Shown: one piece after another, positions 1 through 7,863 of the stretch | Layout of the letters: each line of letters starts with the position of its first letter | Numbering within the stretch: the stretch's first letter is position 1 | Assembly (NCBI GenBank): GCA_038230415.1 | Contig: JBBRNH010000003.1 | Span: 73,489 to 137,488, forward strand | DNA from: JBBRNH01 sp038230415 | GTDB taxonomy: Bacteria > Bacteroidota > Bacteroidia > Cytophagales > Spirosomataceae | Length of the DNA stretch: 64,000 nucleotides | Reading direction: 5' to 3' | Notes under the pieces: generated by a model | Seen by the model: only the letters and a program-made list of their open reading frames with translations | Told to the model about the DNA's origin: nothing | Databases searched by the model: none | Translations under genes and position numbers: made by a program

Positions 1-57
1 ACGACAACGGGCATTAGTCTCGATTTAATCACGATTTTCAGATAAACCTTTTAGACA

Positions 58-2244
58 ATGAAAAAACAATCTCTTTCTGATAAACTGGGCGCACGTATGG
101 CGGTTGGCTGTTGTCCTGCGTCTGTCTTACTTATTTTTTTCTCTATGACAACCATCGCCCAAACGCCCAAACCGCCCGTTGCGGCCACCAAGCCCAAACA
201 ACTGACCGCCAACGGCCAAACCCGCACCGATAATTATTACTACCTCAACGAGCGCGAAAACCCCGAAGTCATCAGCTACCTCACCGCCGAAAACACCTAT
301 CTCGACGCGGTGATGGCCCCCGTTAAACCGTTGCAGGACAAGCTGTTCGCCGAAATGAAGGGCCGCATCAAACAACAAGACGAGTCGGTGCCGTATCGGG
401 AGGGCGGCTATTTTTACTACACCCGCTACGTGACGGGCGGAGAATACCCGATTTATTGCCGCAAAGCCGGGTCGTTGCAGGGTGCCGAAGAAGTCATGTT
501 CAACGGGAACGACCGCGCCAAAGGCCATACCTACTACAACCTCGGCGGCTACGAAATCTCTGATAATGAAGAACTGGCCGCCTTTGGCGAAGACACCATC
601 AGCCGCCGGAACTACGTCCTGAAAGTTAAGAACCTGAAAACGGGCGCGGTTTATCCCGAAGCGATTCCGAACACCGAAGGCGGCTCCTATGCCTGGGCTG
701 CTGATAATCAGCACCTGTTTTATCTCCGACGCGACCCGCAGACGCTGCTCTCGTATCAGGTTTATCGGCACAAACTCGGCACCGACCCTAAAACCGACGC
801 GCTGATTTACGAAGAAAAAGATAACCAGTTTTCGCTGGGGTTAGAACGCATGAAGTCCAAAAAATACGTGGCGGTGGTCTCCGACCATAACGGCGTTGCC
901 ACCGAATACCGGCTCCTCGATGCATCGCAGCCAACGGGCGCACTCCGCGTGTTTCTGCCCCGCGAACACGGCCACGAATACGACCTGAGCCACGCCGAAA
1001 ACACATTTTATATCCGCACCAACTGGCAGGCCGAAAACTTCCGGCTGATGACCGTTGCCGACGCTCCCCTCGCTCAGGGTGGCGGGGTTTCGCCGATGAC
1101 CGACCGCAGGAACTGGAAAGAACGTATTGCCCACCGGCCCGACGTACTGCTCACCAACCTCGATGTGTTTAAAAACCACCTTGTGCTGGGCGAACGGCGG
1201 GCGGGCCTGACCAATATCCGGGTCATTAACCAAACCTCAAAAGCCGATGAGTATCTGGCCTTTGACGAACCGGCTTACGTGGCCGGTATCGGCTACAACC
1301 CCGAATACGACACCAAAAAACTGCGGTTTGGGTATGCCTCGCTCACCACGCCGAGTTCGACGTTTGATTATGACATGGATGCCAAAACCAAAACCCTGAT
1401 GAAACAGCAGGACGTGTTGGGTGGGTTCGACAAAGCCAATTACGTTTCGGAGCGGGTTTACGCCACCGCCCGCGACGGCGTGAAAGTGCCGGTCTCGATT
1501 GTGTATCGCAAAGGCACCAAAAAAGACGGCTCGGCCCCGTTGCTGCAATACGCCTACGGTTCCTACGGGATTTCGATGGACCCCGGCTTTAGTTCTACGC
1601 GCCTGAGTTTGCTCGACCGGGGGTTTATTTACGTGATTGCCCACATCCGGGGCGGGCAGGAAATGGGCCGACGCTGGTATGAAGACGGCAAGATGCTCAA
1701 GAAGAAAAACACGTTTAACGACTTCGTGGACGTTTCTAACTACCTGATTCAGAACAAGTACACGTCGGCCAGTAAACTTTTTGCTATGGGCGGTTCGGCG
1801 GGCGGCCTGCTGATGGGCGCGGTGATTAATCAGGCTCCCGAACTCTACCGGGGCGTGGTAGCCGCCGTGCCGTTTGTGGACGTGGTGACCACGATGCTCG
1901 ACGAAACGATTCCGCTCACCACCGGCGAATGGGAAGAATGGGGCAACCCCAAAGAGCCAAAATACTACGACTATATACTGTCTTATTCGCCGTATGACAA
2001 CGTAACGAAGAAAGCCTATCCGAACCTGTTAGTCACAACGGGTTTGCACGATTCGCAGGTGCAATATTGGGAACCGGCCAAGTGGGTGGCTAAACTTCGC
2101 ACCCTAAAAACAGACCAGAATCAGTTGCTCCTGCACACCAATATGGAAGCCGGACACGGGGGCGCGTCGGGCCGGTTTGCCGCTTTGCAGGAAATCGCGC
2201 TGGAATATGCGTTCGTGCTGAACCTGGCGGGGGTGAAGGAGTAA
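58..2244 (+). CDS. S9 family oligopeptidase (oligopeptidase B / prolyl oligopeptidase type)
   Basis: The 728-residue product opens with a hydrophobic signal-like segment (residues about 15-35, ending near TIAQ), so it is probably exported to the periplasm. It carries the N-terminal beta-propeller and C-terminal alpha/beta-hydrolase domain of S9A peptidases, which cleave short peptides after proline or basic residues. The nucleophile motif GGSAGG places the catalytic Ser at 580. Asp665 (GLHDSQV) and His700 (EAGHGG) complete the triad. Length matches the family. The gene stands alone and ends at a strong terminator. Whether it prefers basic residues or proline cannot be settled by eye. Confidence 0.93.
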   Translation: MKKQSLSDKLGARMAVGCCPASVLLIFFSMTTIAQTPKPPVAATKPKQLTANGQTRTDNYYYLNERENPEVISYLTAENTYLDAVMAPVKPLQDKLFAEMKGRIKQQDESVPYREGGYFYYTRYVTGGEYPIYCRKAGSLQGAEEVMFNGNDRAKGHTYYNLGGYEISDNEELAAFGEDTISRRNYVLKVKNLKTGAVYPEAIPNTEGGSYAWAADNQHLFYLRRDPQTLLSYQVYRHKLGTDPKTDALIYEEKDNQFSLGLERMKSKKYVAVVSDHNGVATEYRLLDASQPTGALRVFLPREHGHEYDLSHAENTFYIRTNWQAENFRLMTVADAPLAQGGGVSPMTDRRNWKERIAHRPDVLLTNLDVFKNHLVLGERRAGLTNIRVINQTSKADEYLAFDEPAYVAGIGYNPEYDTKKLRFGYASLTTPSSTFDYDMDAKTKTLMKQQDVLGGFDKANYVSERVYATARDGVKVPVSIVYRKGTKKDGSAPLLQYAYGSYGISMDPGFSSTRLSLLDRGFIYVIAHIRGGQEMGRRWYEDGKMLKKKNTFNDFVDVSNYLIQNKYTSASKLFAMGGSAGGLLMGAVINQAPELYRGVVAAVPFVDVVTTMLDETIPLTTGEWEEWGNPKEPKYYDYILSYSPYDNVTKKAYPNLLVTTGLHDSQVQYWEPAKWVAKLRTLKTDQNQLLLHTNMEAGHGGASGRFAALQEIALEYAFVLNLAGVKE

Positions 2245-2262
2245 AGCACTGTAAGTCAGAGC

Positions 2263-2302
2263 AAAACGCCCCTGAATAGCTATCATTCAGGGGCGTTTTT
2301 TA
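2263..2302. terminator. Bidirectional intrinsic terminator
   Basis: A perfect 15-bp stem (AAAACGCCCCTGAAT and its complement) around a 7-nt loop is flanked by A and T runs. It sits between the convergent ends of the S9 peptidase and the Rpn gene and can serve both. Confidence 0.9.
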
Positions 2303-3205
2303 TTATCTATTTTGACGTTTTTCTAACTCTGCAATTCGTTGCAGGAGTCCGGCGTTTTCGCGTTTTTGTTGCGCCAAAGCCGCATCCTTCTCTTCCAGAG
2401 CCGCATCTTTCTCTTCCAGAGCCGCATCTTTCTGGGCTATCAACTCTTCGCGCTTCGCAATCTGCTGCTCGTTCTCGCGCAGTTTATTCTCGATAAATTC
2501 ATCCACCTGCTCTTCGACCCGGATTTGGTTTTGAACGGTTTCACTTTGTGCTGCCATCGCTAATCGGTTGACAATGAGTCCTAAATCGTCGTTTTCAGTC
2601 TCGGCAGGATAGTTTAAAAACCATTTGTTATTGCCTATATTCACCACCAATCGTTGATTAAATACAGACAGGATTCGTTCTACCTTGTTCTGGGTTGACG
2701 CGGGCAGGGCCGGAATTTGAATCACGAAACAATCGTGGGTTAGCTTTTCGATAAACGCATCGCGTTCGTCCAGGATTTCGCCGGTACGAACGTCTTCGTA
2801 AAACCGGCCTATCTTCAACACCGGACGCACGAGGTCTAATTTGAATCCCAAAAAATAGATCGTAACGATGGGCAGGGCCACCGTCTCGCCATCAACGGTA
2901 TCAGTCTGGCTGTAATTAGCGCCGAGGTAATGCCGAAATCGCATGATGTCGAACCGTTGTTTCCCTTTCTGAAGTTCTATGAGAATTTTCTTCTGCTGAC
3001 CCGACGCTGTTTTGATAACCGCCTTAAAATCAACCCGGAACACGGTCAACAGAAACTTATTGGAAGGCGTTGTCTGCTCCTGAGGGCGCACATCGAGGTC
3101 AATGATTTCTTCGCCGATGATCGTACTCAGCAGTCGCCGGGCAACGGTTAGGTCTTCCAGCAAAAACTTAAAAACGGTGTCGTAGATTGGGTTGGCGATC
3201 AGCAT
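2303..3205 (-). CDS. Rpn family PD-(D/E)XK nuclease / putative transposase
   Basis: The 300-residue product begins MLIANPIYDTVFKFLLED, the typical opening of Rpn (recombination-promoting nuclease) proteins; the in-frame extension upstream lacks similarity, so the start at 3205 is preferred. A central segment (LIELQKGKQRFDIMRFRHYLG) holds the conserved E-x-Q/K and R residues of this PD-(D/E)XK family. The C-terminus is a charged coiled coil with three 7-residue repeats (EEKDAAL). Rpn proteins nick DNA and have been linked to recA-independent recombination and phage defence; which role applies here is unknown. It is divergent from the J-domain-like gene. Confidence 0.85.
   Translation of the reverse strand: MLIANPIYDTVFKFLLEDLTVARRLLSTIIGEEIIDLDVRPQEQTTPSNKFLLTVFRVDFKAVIKTASGQQKKILIELQKGKQRFDIMRFRHYLGANYSQTDTVDGETVALPIVTIYFLGFKLDLVRPVLKIGRFYEDVRTGEILDERDAFIEKLTHDCFVIQIPALPASTQNKVERILSVFNQRLVVNIGNNKWFLNYPAETENDDLGLIVNRLAMAAQSETVQNQIRVEEQVDEFIENKLRENEQQIAKREELIAQKDAALEEKDAALEEKDAALAQQKRENAGLLQRIAELEKRQNR
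2378..2440 (-). repeat. Three tandem 21-bp repeats inside the Rpn gene
   Basis: Three near-identical 21-bp units encode the heptad-like EEKDAAL repeat of the C-terminal coiled coil. The unit is in frame, so copy-number change would lengthen or shorten the coil by whole heptads. Confidence 0.9.
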
Positions 3206-3318
3206 GGCCGGGTGCTTTTTTCTGTAAAAATACCAATTATCTGCCCTTTTCCATGCCAGAAATCCGGTTGTAAGCCAGCCTGCGCTATTTTTGTCTTTTA
3301 TACTGTCTCGCTCAACCA

Positions 3319-4437
3319 ATGCCCAAAACACAGGCCGCATCCGCTCAAACCATCGTCAGGATTGGCGCAGGCGTTACCGATAAGGCCGTTCTCTCCAAAG
3401 CACAGAAAGAATTTAACCGGCTGACCAAAAAAATCGAGACGCTGGAAAACGAAACGGTCAAACTCCGCGAAACCGGCCAGAAACTCCAAACCCGAATCCA
3501 GGCCGAACTCCGGCCATTGGTGAAAAAGCACGAAGCCCTGCTGGTTGACATGGTGAAACTCCTCGACCGGATGCACCCCGCCAAAGGACTGACCAAACCG
3601 CAACGTACCAAAGTTGCCCATATCATTCGGGAGATAGCCTTTGGTTTGATTGACAACGGCCATGACGACCTCAAGGCCATCTACGACAGATACGACGAGC
3701 AGGGTTTTGAGGCCGCCAACGAAGAAGCCGAACAAGCCTCCGCCGAGCAGATGAAACAAATGATGGGCGCAATGTTTGGGATCGACTTTGACGACGATGC
3801 CGACGTGAGTACACCCGAAAAACTGAACGCCTACCTGCGCGAGAAAATGCAGGCGCAACACGAAGCGCAGGAACGGGAGTGGCAGAAACGAACCGAAAAA
3901 CGAGCGCAAAAAACGAAGACTGCGAAACAACAGGCACTTGACGAAAAGCGCGAAACCGAAGCCCGCAACATCACCAAAGCCGTCAGAACGCTGTATATGG
4001 ACCTGGTGAAGGCATTTCACCCCGACCGAGAACCCGACGAAACCGAAAAAGTCCGCAAAACCGAGGTCATGCAGCGCGTCACTGCCGCCTACGAAAGCAG
4101 CGACCTGCTGGCCCTGCTCAAATTGCAGTTGGAGTTTAATCGCATTGACCAGAACCACCTCGAAAACTTGGCCGACGAGCAACTTAAGTACTACAATAAA
4201 ATCCTGCGCGAGCAGGTGCAGGAACTCGAAGCCGAACAGTTTCAGGAACAACAGCGCGTTGGAAGCATGCTGGGCGGGGGCGGATTTATGCTGTCAACCT
4301 ACGGCTTGGAATTTCGGCTCAACCAAAGCATAGCCGGGGTAAAAGAACAGATTAAGCAACTCAAAGACGATCTGTATTTGCTGACCGATGTGGATATGCT
4401 CAAAAGCTGGTTACGCAGCTACCGGATTGAAAGATAG
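3319..4437 (+). CDS. J-domain-like coiled-coil protein
   Basis: The product has 372 residues. Residues about 25-75 and 180-215 are strongly charged and predicted coiled coil. Near residue 235 the segment YMDLVKAFHPDREPDE resembles helix II and the HPD loop of a J domain, followed by a helix III-like stretch (EVMQRVTAAYESSDLLALL). HPD is the motif by which DnaJ proteins stimulate DnaK. The domain is internal rather than N-terminal, so this is not a classical DnaJ. A Gly-rich stretch (MLGGGGFML) precedes a short C-terminal helical region. The partner and substrate are unknown. Confidence 0.7.
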   Translation: MPKTQAASAQTIVRIGAGVTDKAVLSKAQKEFNRLTKKIETLENETVKLRETGQKLQTRIQAELRPLVKKHEALLVDMVKLLDRMHPAKGLTKPQRTKVAHIIREIAFGLIDNGHDDLKAIYDRYDEQGFEAANEEAEQASAEQMKQMMGAMFGIDFDDDADVSTPEKLNAYLREKMQAQHEAQEREWQKRTEKRAQKTKTAKQQALDEKRETEARNITKAVRTLYMDLVKAFHPDREPDETEKVRKTEVMQRVTAAYESSDLLALLKLQLEFNRIDQNHLENLADEQLKYYNKILREQVQELEAEQFQEQQRVGSMLGGGGFMLSTYGLEFRLNQSIAGVKEQIKQLKDDLYLLTDVDMLKSWLRSYRIER

Positions 4438-4442
4438 TGTAT

Positions 4443-4513
4443 GGTTTTCGGTTTTCGGGGCTGACACGGAAGTACCGTAGCCAGATGACCCCGAAAACTG
4501 AATACAGAAAACC
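4443..4513. terminator. Hairpin between convergent genes
   Basis: GTTTTCGGGG (4451-4460) pairs with CCCCGAAAAC (4489-4498), and an outer stem GGTTTTC (4443-4449) pairs with GAAAACC (4507-4513). It fills the short gap between convergent genes and probably terminates both, although the T runs are weak. Confidence 0.5.
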
Positions 4514-4514
4514 G

Positions 4515-5054
4515 TCACCCCACTAACCAAATCCGGTCGGCTTCGGCTCCCTGCTCGGTCCATTCAACCAATACCCGCTGCGATTCGAGCGTGTTGACGC
4601 GCTGCCCGGTGTAGTCGGGCCGGATGGGCAGGTCACGGTTGTACCGGCGGTCAACCAGCACCAGCAATTCAACCTTGCGGGGCCGCCCAAAGGCCGTCAT
4701 CGCATCAAGGGCGGCCCGCACCATGCGGCCCGTTGCCAGCACATCGTCAATCAGAATTACCCGTTTGTTTTCGATCAGAAACGGTACGCTGGTGGTGCTG
4801 GGTTTCAGGGGCGAATCGCGTCGGCGGAAGTCATCGCGGTAGAATGTGGCATCTAACTGACCCAGCGGTACGGCGTAGCCGAGCGTCCGGGCTAATTCAC
4901 GGGCAATGCGGTCGGCAAAGAAAACCCCGCGTGGCTGCATCCCAATCAGCACCGAATCGGCAAAATCACCGTGATTTTCAATCAGTTCCTGCGCTAAGCG
5001 GCTGATAACGATTTCAAGAAGCGGGCTACTTAGAATCAGGCGTTGTTGGTTCAT
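4515..5054 (-). CDS. pyrR: PyrR-type phosphoribosyltransferase / pyrimidine regulator
   Basis: The 179-residue product has the full PyrR fold. The PRPP-binding loop VILIDDVLATGR lies at residues 99-110, and the conserved segment LIGMQPRGVFFADRIA is at 36-51. PyrR proteins bind pyr mRNA in Gram-positives and also have uracil phosphoribosyltransferase activity; in Bacteroidota the enzymatic role is the safer assumption. No pyrimidine genes adjoin it. It is divergent from pth, with a large palindrome between the two. Confidence 0.9.
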   Translation of the reverse strand: MNQQRLILSSPLLEIVISRLAQELIENHGDFADSVLIGMQPRGVFFADRIARELARTLGYAVPLGQLDATFYRDDFRRRDSPLKPSTTSVPFLIENKRVILIDDVLATGRMVRAALDAMTAFGRPRKVELLVLVDRRYNRDLPIRPDYTGQRVNTLESQRVLVEWTEQGAEADRIWLVG

Positions 5055-5060
5055 GTTACA

Positions 5061-5158
5061 AAAGTCGAAAGTCGCAGGTCAAAAGTCAAAAGTCGGCTGA
5101 CGCACGAGTACTGACGCGCAAGCCGACTTTTGACTTTTGACCTGCGACTTTCGACCTT
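5061..5158. repeat. 38-bp inverted repeat between pyrR and pth
   Basis: Arms 5061-5098 and 5121-5158 are reverse complements with one mismatch, separated by 22 nt. Each arm is built of short degenerate units (AAAGTCG, AAAAGTC). Further degenerate copies (TTTTAACTTTCGACTGTCGAC) run on to about 5195, just ahead of the pth start. It occupies the whole divergent promoter region. Confidence 0.9.
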
Positions 5159-5199
5159 TGACTTTTAACTTTCGACTGTCGACTATCGACCTTTGCAGT

Positions 5200-5760
5200 A
5201 TGAAATTTTTAATCGCCGGTCTCGGCAATATCGGGCCAGAATACGCCTTCACGCGGCACAACGCCGGTTTTATGGTTTTAGACCGCCTGGCGGCTCAGTA
5301 TGATTTCAGCTTTGCCATGACTCGCTTGGCCTACACCGCCAAATTACAACACAAAGGCAAGCAGTTATTTTTTGTGAAACCCACCACGTTCATGAACCTG
5401 AGCGGGCGGGCGGTGGCCTACTACCTGAACCAGGAAAAAATCCCGGTCGAGAACCTGCTCATCATCACCGACGATAAAGACATCAGCTTTGGCAAACTCC
5501 GGCTGAAACCCAAAGGCTCACCGGGCGGGCATAACGGTCTGAAAAGTATTGATGAAGTGCTGGCAACCCAGGAATACGCCCGGTTGCGGTTCGGCATCGG
5601 CAGTGAATTTTCGCGGGGTAGACAGGTTGATTTCGTGCTGGGGCAGTTTCCCGAAGACGAACTGATTCAACTACCCGCCATTCTTGACCGGGCGGGTGAT
5701 GCCGTACTGAGTTTTTGCACTATGGGCATACAACACGCCATGAATAATTTTAACCAATAG
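5200..5760 (+). CDS. pth: Peptidyl-tRNA hydrolase
   Basis: The 186-residue product starts MKFLIAGLGN. Pth cleaves peptidyl-tRNA released from stalled ribosomes in the cytoplasm. The key residues are present: Asn10 (GLGN), catalytic His20 (TRHNAGF), an Asp at about 92 (IITDDKD), FMNLSGR near 64-70 and GGHNGLKS. The ATG at 5200 is chosen because the longer in-frame reading runs into the palindromic repeat and adds non-conserved residues. Length is normal for the family. Confidence 0.96.
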   Translation: MKFLIAGLGNIGPEYAFTRHNAGFMVLDRLAAQYDFSFAMTRLAYTAKLQHKGKQLFFVKPTTFMNLSGRAVAYYLNQEKIPVENLLIITDDKDISFGKLRLKPKGSPGGHNGLKSIDEVLATQEYARLRFGIGSEFSRGRQVDFVLGQFPEDELIQLPAILDRAGDAVLSFCTMGIQHAMNNFNQ

Positions 5761-6000
5761 TATAATTTTTAAAAGAATTTTGTAATTCGTCAATATAAGA
5801 ACGTTTATAAAGTATTCCAGACAGATACAAACTATAATTCTGTTTACTGGTCAAATAAAGTCAAAATACCTTGTTTTTATTCAGAAAACAGGATAAAAAT
5901 CGGAATAAAATTCTGAACCGACCCTATATTGCTCTTGCACTTTGCAAACTTTTACGGGCCGGGCGGGGTTCTGTATATGAAACAAAAATTGAATAAAACT

Positions 6001-6444
6001 ATGAAATCGCGTGTTATCTTTGCGTCGTTGATTCTTGGATTAGGATTGATGACAAGTAAGGCAAGCGCGGCTACCACCATCAGTGATGATAGCCCGGCTG
6101 CCAGTAAATCGGCAGTGGCAACAATGCTCGTTAATGGTTCCGAAAAGCAGTTCACTTCATTCATGGAGCAGAAAGCCAGCCGAACCGCCCGCAAAACCGA
6201 ATGGCAGCGCGTTGTGAATGTGGTGTCGCTGTATGACACCAATCCGGTTGCCCTGCTGAGTTTGTCAGCCGCCGACCGCAACGTGTTTAACGATTCGGCC
6301 ATTGCCTTAAACAAACAATTGGTTCGCAAAACCGATAGTGCCGAAACGCTCCGTTGGGCTGCACAAGTTGATTACACCGTTCGGATAATTAACTTTCTCT
6401 GGAACGCCAATCAATCAGCAAGCGAACTCGCTGAAACAGAATAA
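6001..6444 (+). CDS. Small secreted protein of unknown function
   Basis: The 147-residue product has a clear signal peptide (MKSRVIFASLILGLGLMTSKASA, cleavage near residue 23) and no motif I recognise. The mature part is polar and helix-prone. An in-frame ATG at 5977 would add eight residues; the ATG at 6001 gives the cleaner signal peptide. Upstream, 5761-6000 is markedly AT-rich and holds no other gene. The gene ends before two consecutive terminators. Confidence 0.7.
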   Translation: MKSRVIFASLILGLGLMTSKASAATTISDDSPAASKSAVATMLVNGSEKQFTSFMEQKASRTARKTEWQRVVNVVSLYDTNPVALLSLSAADRNVFNDSAIALNKQLVRKTDSAETLRWAAQVDYTVRIINFLWNANQSASELAETE

Positions 6445-6539
6445 ATTAAAATCTGATTTATTCTGCCAGAGTTTTGAACAGAATTAAGTAGAAGTTAGTT
6501 TTTAGAGTAGAAAAGGTTAAGGGTTTAGGAATAGTCAGT

Positions 6540-6578
6540 ATAATGCCTCCCGCACAGATCGGGAGGCATTATCTTTTT
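6540..6578. terminator. Intrinsic terminator
   Basis: TAATGCCTCCCG (6541-6552) pairs perfectly with CGGGAGGCATTA (6560-6571), followed by TCTTTTTG. It terminates the small secreted-protein gene. Confidence 0.9.
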
Positions 6579-6595
6579 GTGGAAGTTTGATTAAA

Positions 6596-6646
6596 CAAAA
6601 TGGGTGTTTTCTGATGACCATTCGCCATTAGAAAACACCCATTTTG
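6596..6646. terminator. Second intrinsic terminator, bidirectional
   Basis: CAAAATGGGTGTTTTCT and its complement form a near-perfect stem around a short loop, with A and T tracts at the base. It lies between convergent genes, so it can also stop transcription from the M23 peptidase gene side. Confidence 0.85.
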
Positions 6647-6720
6647 TGCATCTACTGCACACTTTGACCTTCTGTTAGTAGCTTCACACACTGCGTCACG
6701 GCCCGGGGCGGTGGCAAACG

Positions 6721-7566
6721 TTAGCGTACTTCGGGCAGCACCGCCGGGTCAAGTAATAATTGCGCCGGGTTGATACGTGCGCCGTGCCACCGAACGCCGA
6801 GGTGCAGGTGCGCGCCCGTAACGCGGCCCGTCTCCCCAATTTCGCCAATAGTTTCGCCTTTCTTAACCGTTTGCCCCGGTTTCACGCCGAGTGCTTTCAG
6901 GTGAAAATACTCGCTGACCAAGCCGTTGCCGTGCGTAACAAACACGGCGTTGCCACTGTAAAAATGGTCGGCAGCTACCATAACCCGCCCGTTACCCACA
7001 CTCAATGCATTGCCCGTTATGGGGTAATCTATGCCGGTGTGCCGGTCGCGGGGTTGGCCGTTAAAGGTGCGGCAGGCACCAAAATTCCCTTCGCTTTTTG
7101 GCAGCGGAGTGGCTGGTTTGCCGAGCGGGAGGTCAAAAACAGCCGGTCGTTCGTTTTTCTGATACGCCAGCATCGGCTTCAGTTGAGTCGCTTCGCGGGT
7201 GGCGCGGACCCTGTTTGCCGGTGATACGGTGATGTACTCGGTCTTCGGAAAATTGTCGAAATTTTCTTTTTCACAGGCCCGCATCTGCACAGTTAGCTTG
7301 GCGGTTTCGAGCTTGCCGCCCGTTGTCCGGCGCGAAATTGTGTAGGTTCCGGGCTTTTTTTCCATGTCAACCGGGTAGTAGCAGGTTCCGTTTACGGCGG
7401 CCCAGGCCCGCGTTTCAAAACTGCACCGTTGGCAATTGCCGGCCCACCGCGCCACTTCACCTTGCCCAATGGTTACGGTTCGGGCCGTTTTTTTGCTCTG
7501 AGCCAATGCTGCCGATACCGCCCAAGAGCAGATAATGACAATGAGGAGTATGAGTCTATTTTTCAT
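6721..7566 (-). CDS. M23 family metallopeptidase (LytM-type)
   Basis: The 281-residue product has a signal peptide (residues 1-22, ending SAALAQ). The C-terminal half is a zinc M23 domain with the usual ligands: HTGIDY supplies His and Asp, and GAHLHLG supplies the HxH motif, with a conserved His in SEYFHLK. These enzymes cut peptidoglycan cross-links or act as inactive amidase activators; the intact ligands favour an active enzyme. The N-terminal region (about 23-120) has paired Cys residues and no known domain. Confidence 0.9.
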   Translation of the reverse strand: MKNRLILLIVIICSWAVSAALAQSKKTARTVTIGQGEVARWAGNCQRCSFETRAWAAVNGTCYYPVDMEKKPGTYTISRRTTGGKLETAKLTVQMRACEKENFDNFPKTEYITVSPANRVRATREATQLKPMLAYQKNERPAVFDLPLGKPATPLPKSEGNFGACRTFNGQPRDRHTGIDYPITGNALSVGNGRVMVAADHFYSGNAVFVTHGNGLVSEYFHLKALGVKPGQTVKKGETIGEIGETGRVTGAHLHLGVRWHGARINPAQLLLDPAVLPEVR

Positions 7567-7815
7567 ATTGGATTGCGTCTGTTTGTTCAGTACCCCAACG
7601 CCCTACTGTCAGGAAGGTTTATAAATCTTAGGCTGCACCACTGCCCTCCTTTCTTGCGCTCTTTGTACAAAAACTCTTTGGCTGTTCCTGTGAGGAAACC
7701 ATTCTTTCAGTTGTCTTCGGCCAGTCGAGACCGCTTCGGCACGAATTTGGCGGGTTTTACAGATGAGTAAAAACAGGTGAGTAAAAGTCAATCACGAAAG
7801 CAACCCTTCTTTGTT

Positions 7816-7823
7816 TATCTTTG
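7816..7823 (+). promoter_or_regulatory. Candidate -7 element for the DUF5686 gene
   Basis: TATCTTTG matches the Bacteroidota -7 consensus TAnnTTTG and lies 40 bp before the ATG chosen for the next gene, supporting that start. No convincing -33 TTTG or regulator box is at the expected distance. Confidence 0.5.
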
Positions 7824-7863
7824 TAAGACTGTGGCGCTCACCGTAGCCAATCTCCGTATTCGA

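Noticed and set aside
3298..4251. 317-codon minus-strand open frame opposite the J-domain-like gene
   Set aside because: Composition is Phe/Val/Gly-rich antisense noise; the plus-strand frame has a clear HPD motif and coiled coils.
7778..7823. Possible regulon promoter before the DUF5686 gene (TGA...TCA plus TATCTTTG)
   Set aside because: The half-sites are separated by seven bases, not six, and the distance to the -7 element does not fit the 23-bp rule.
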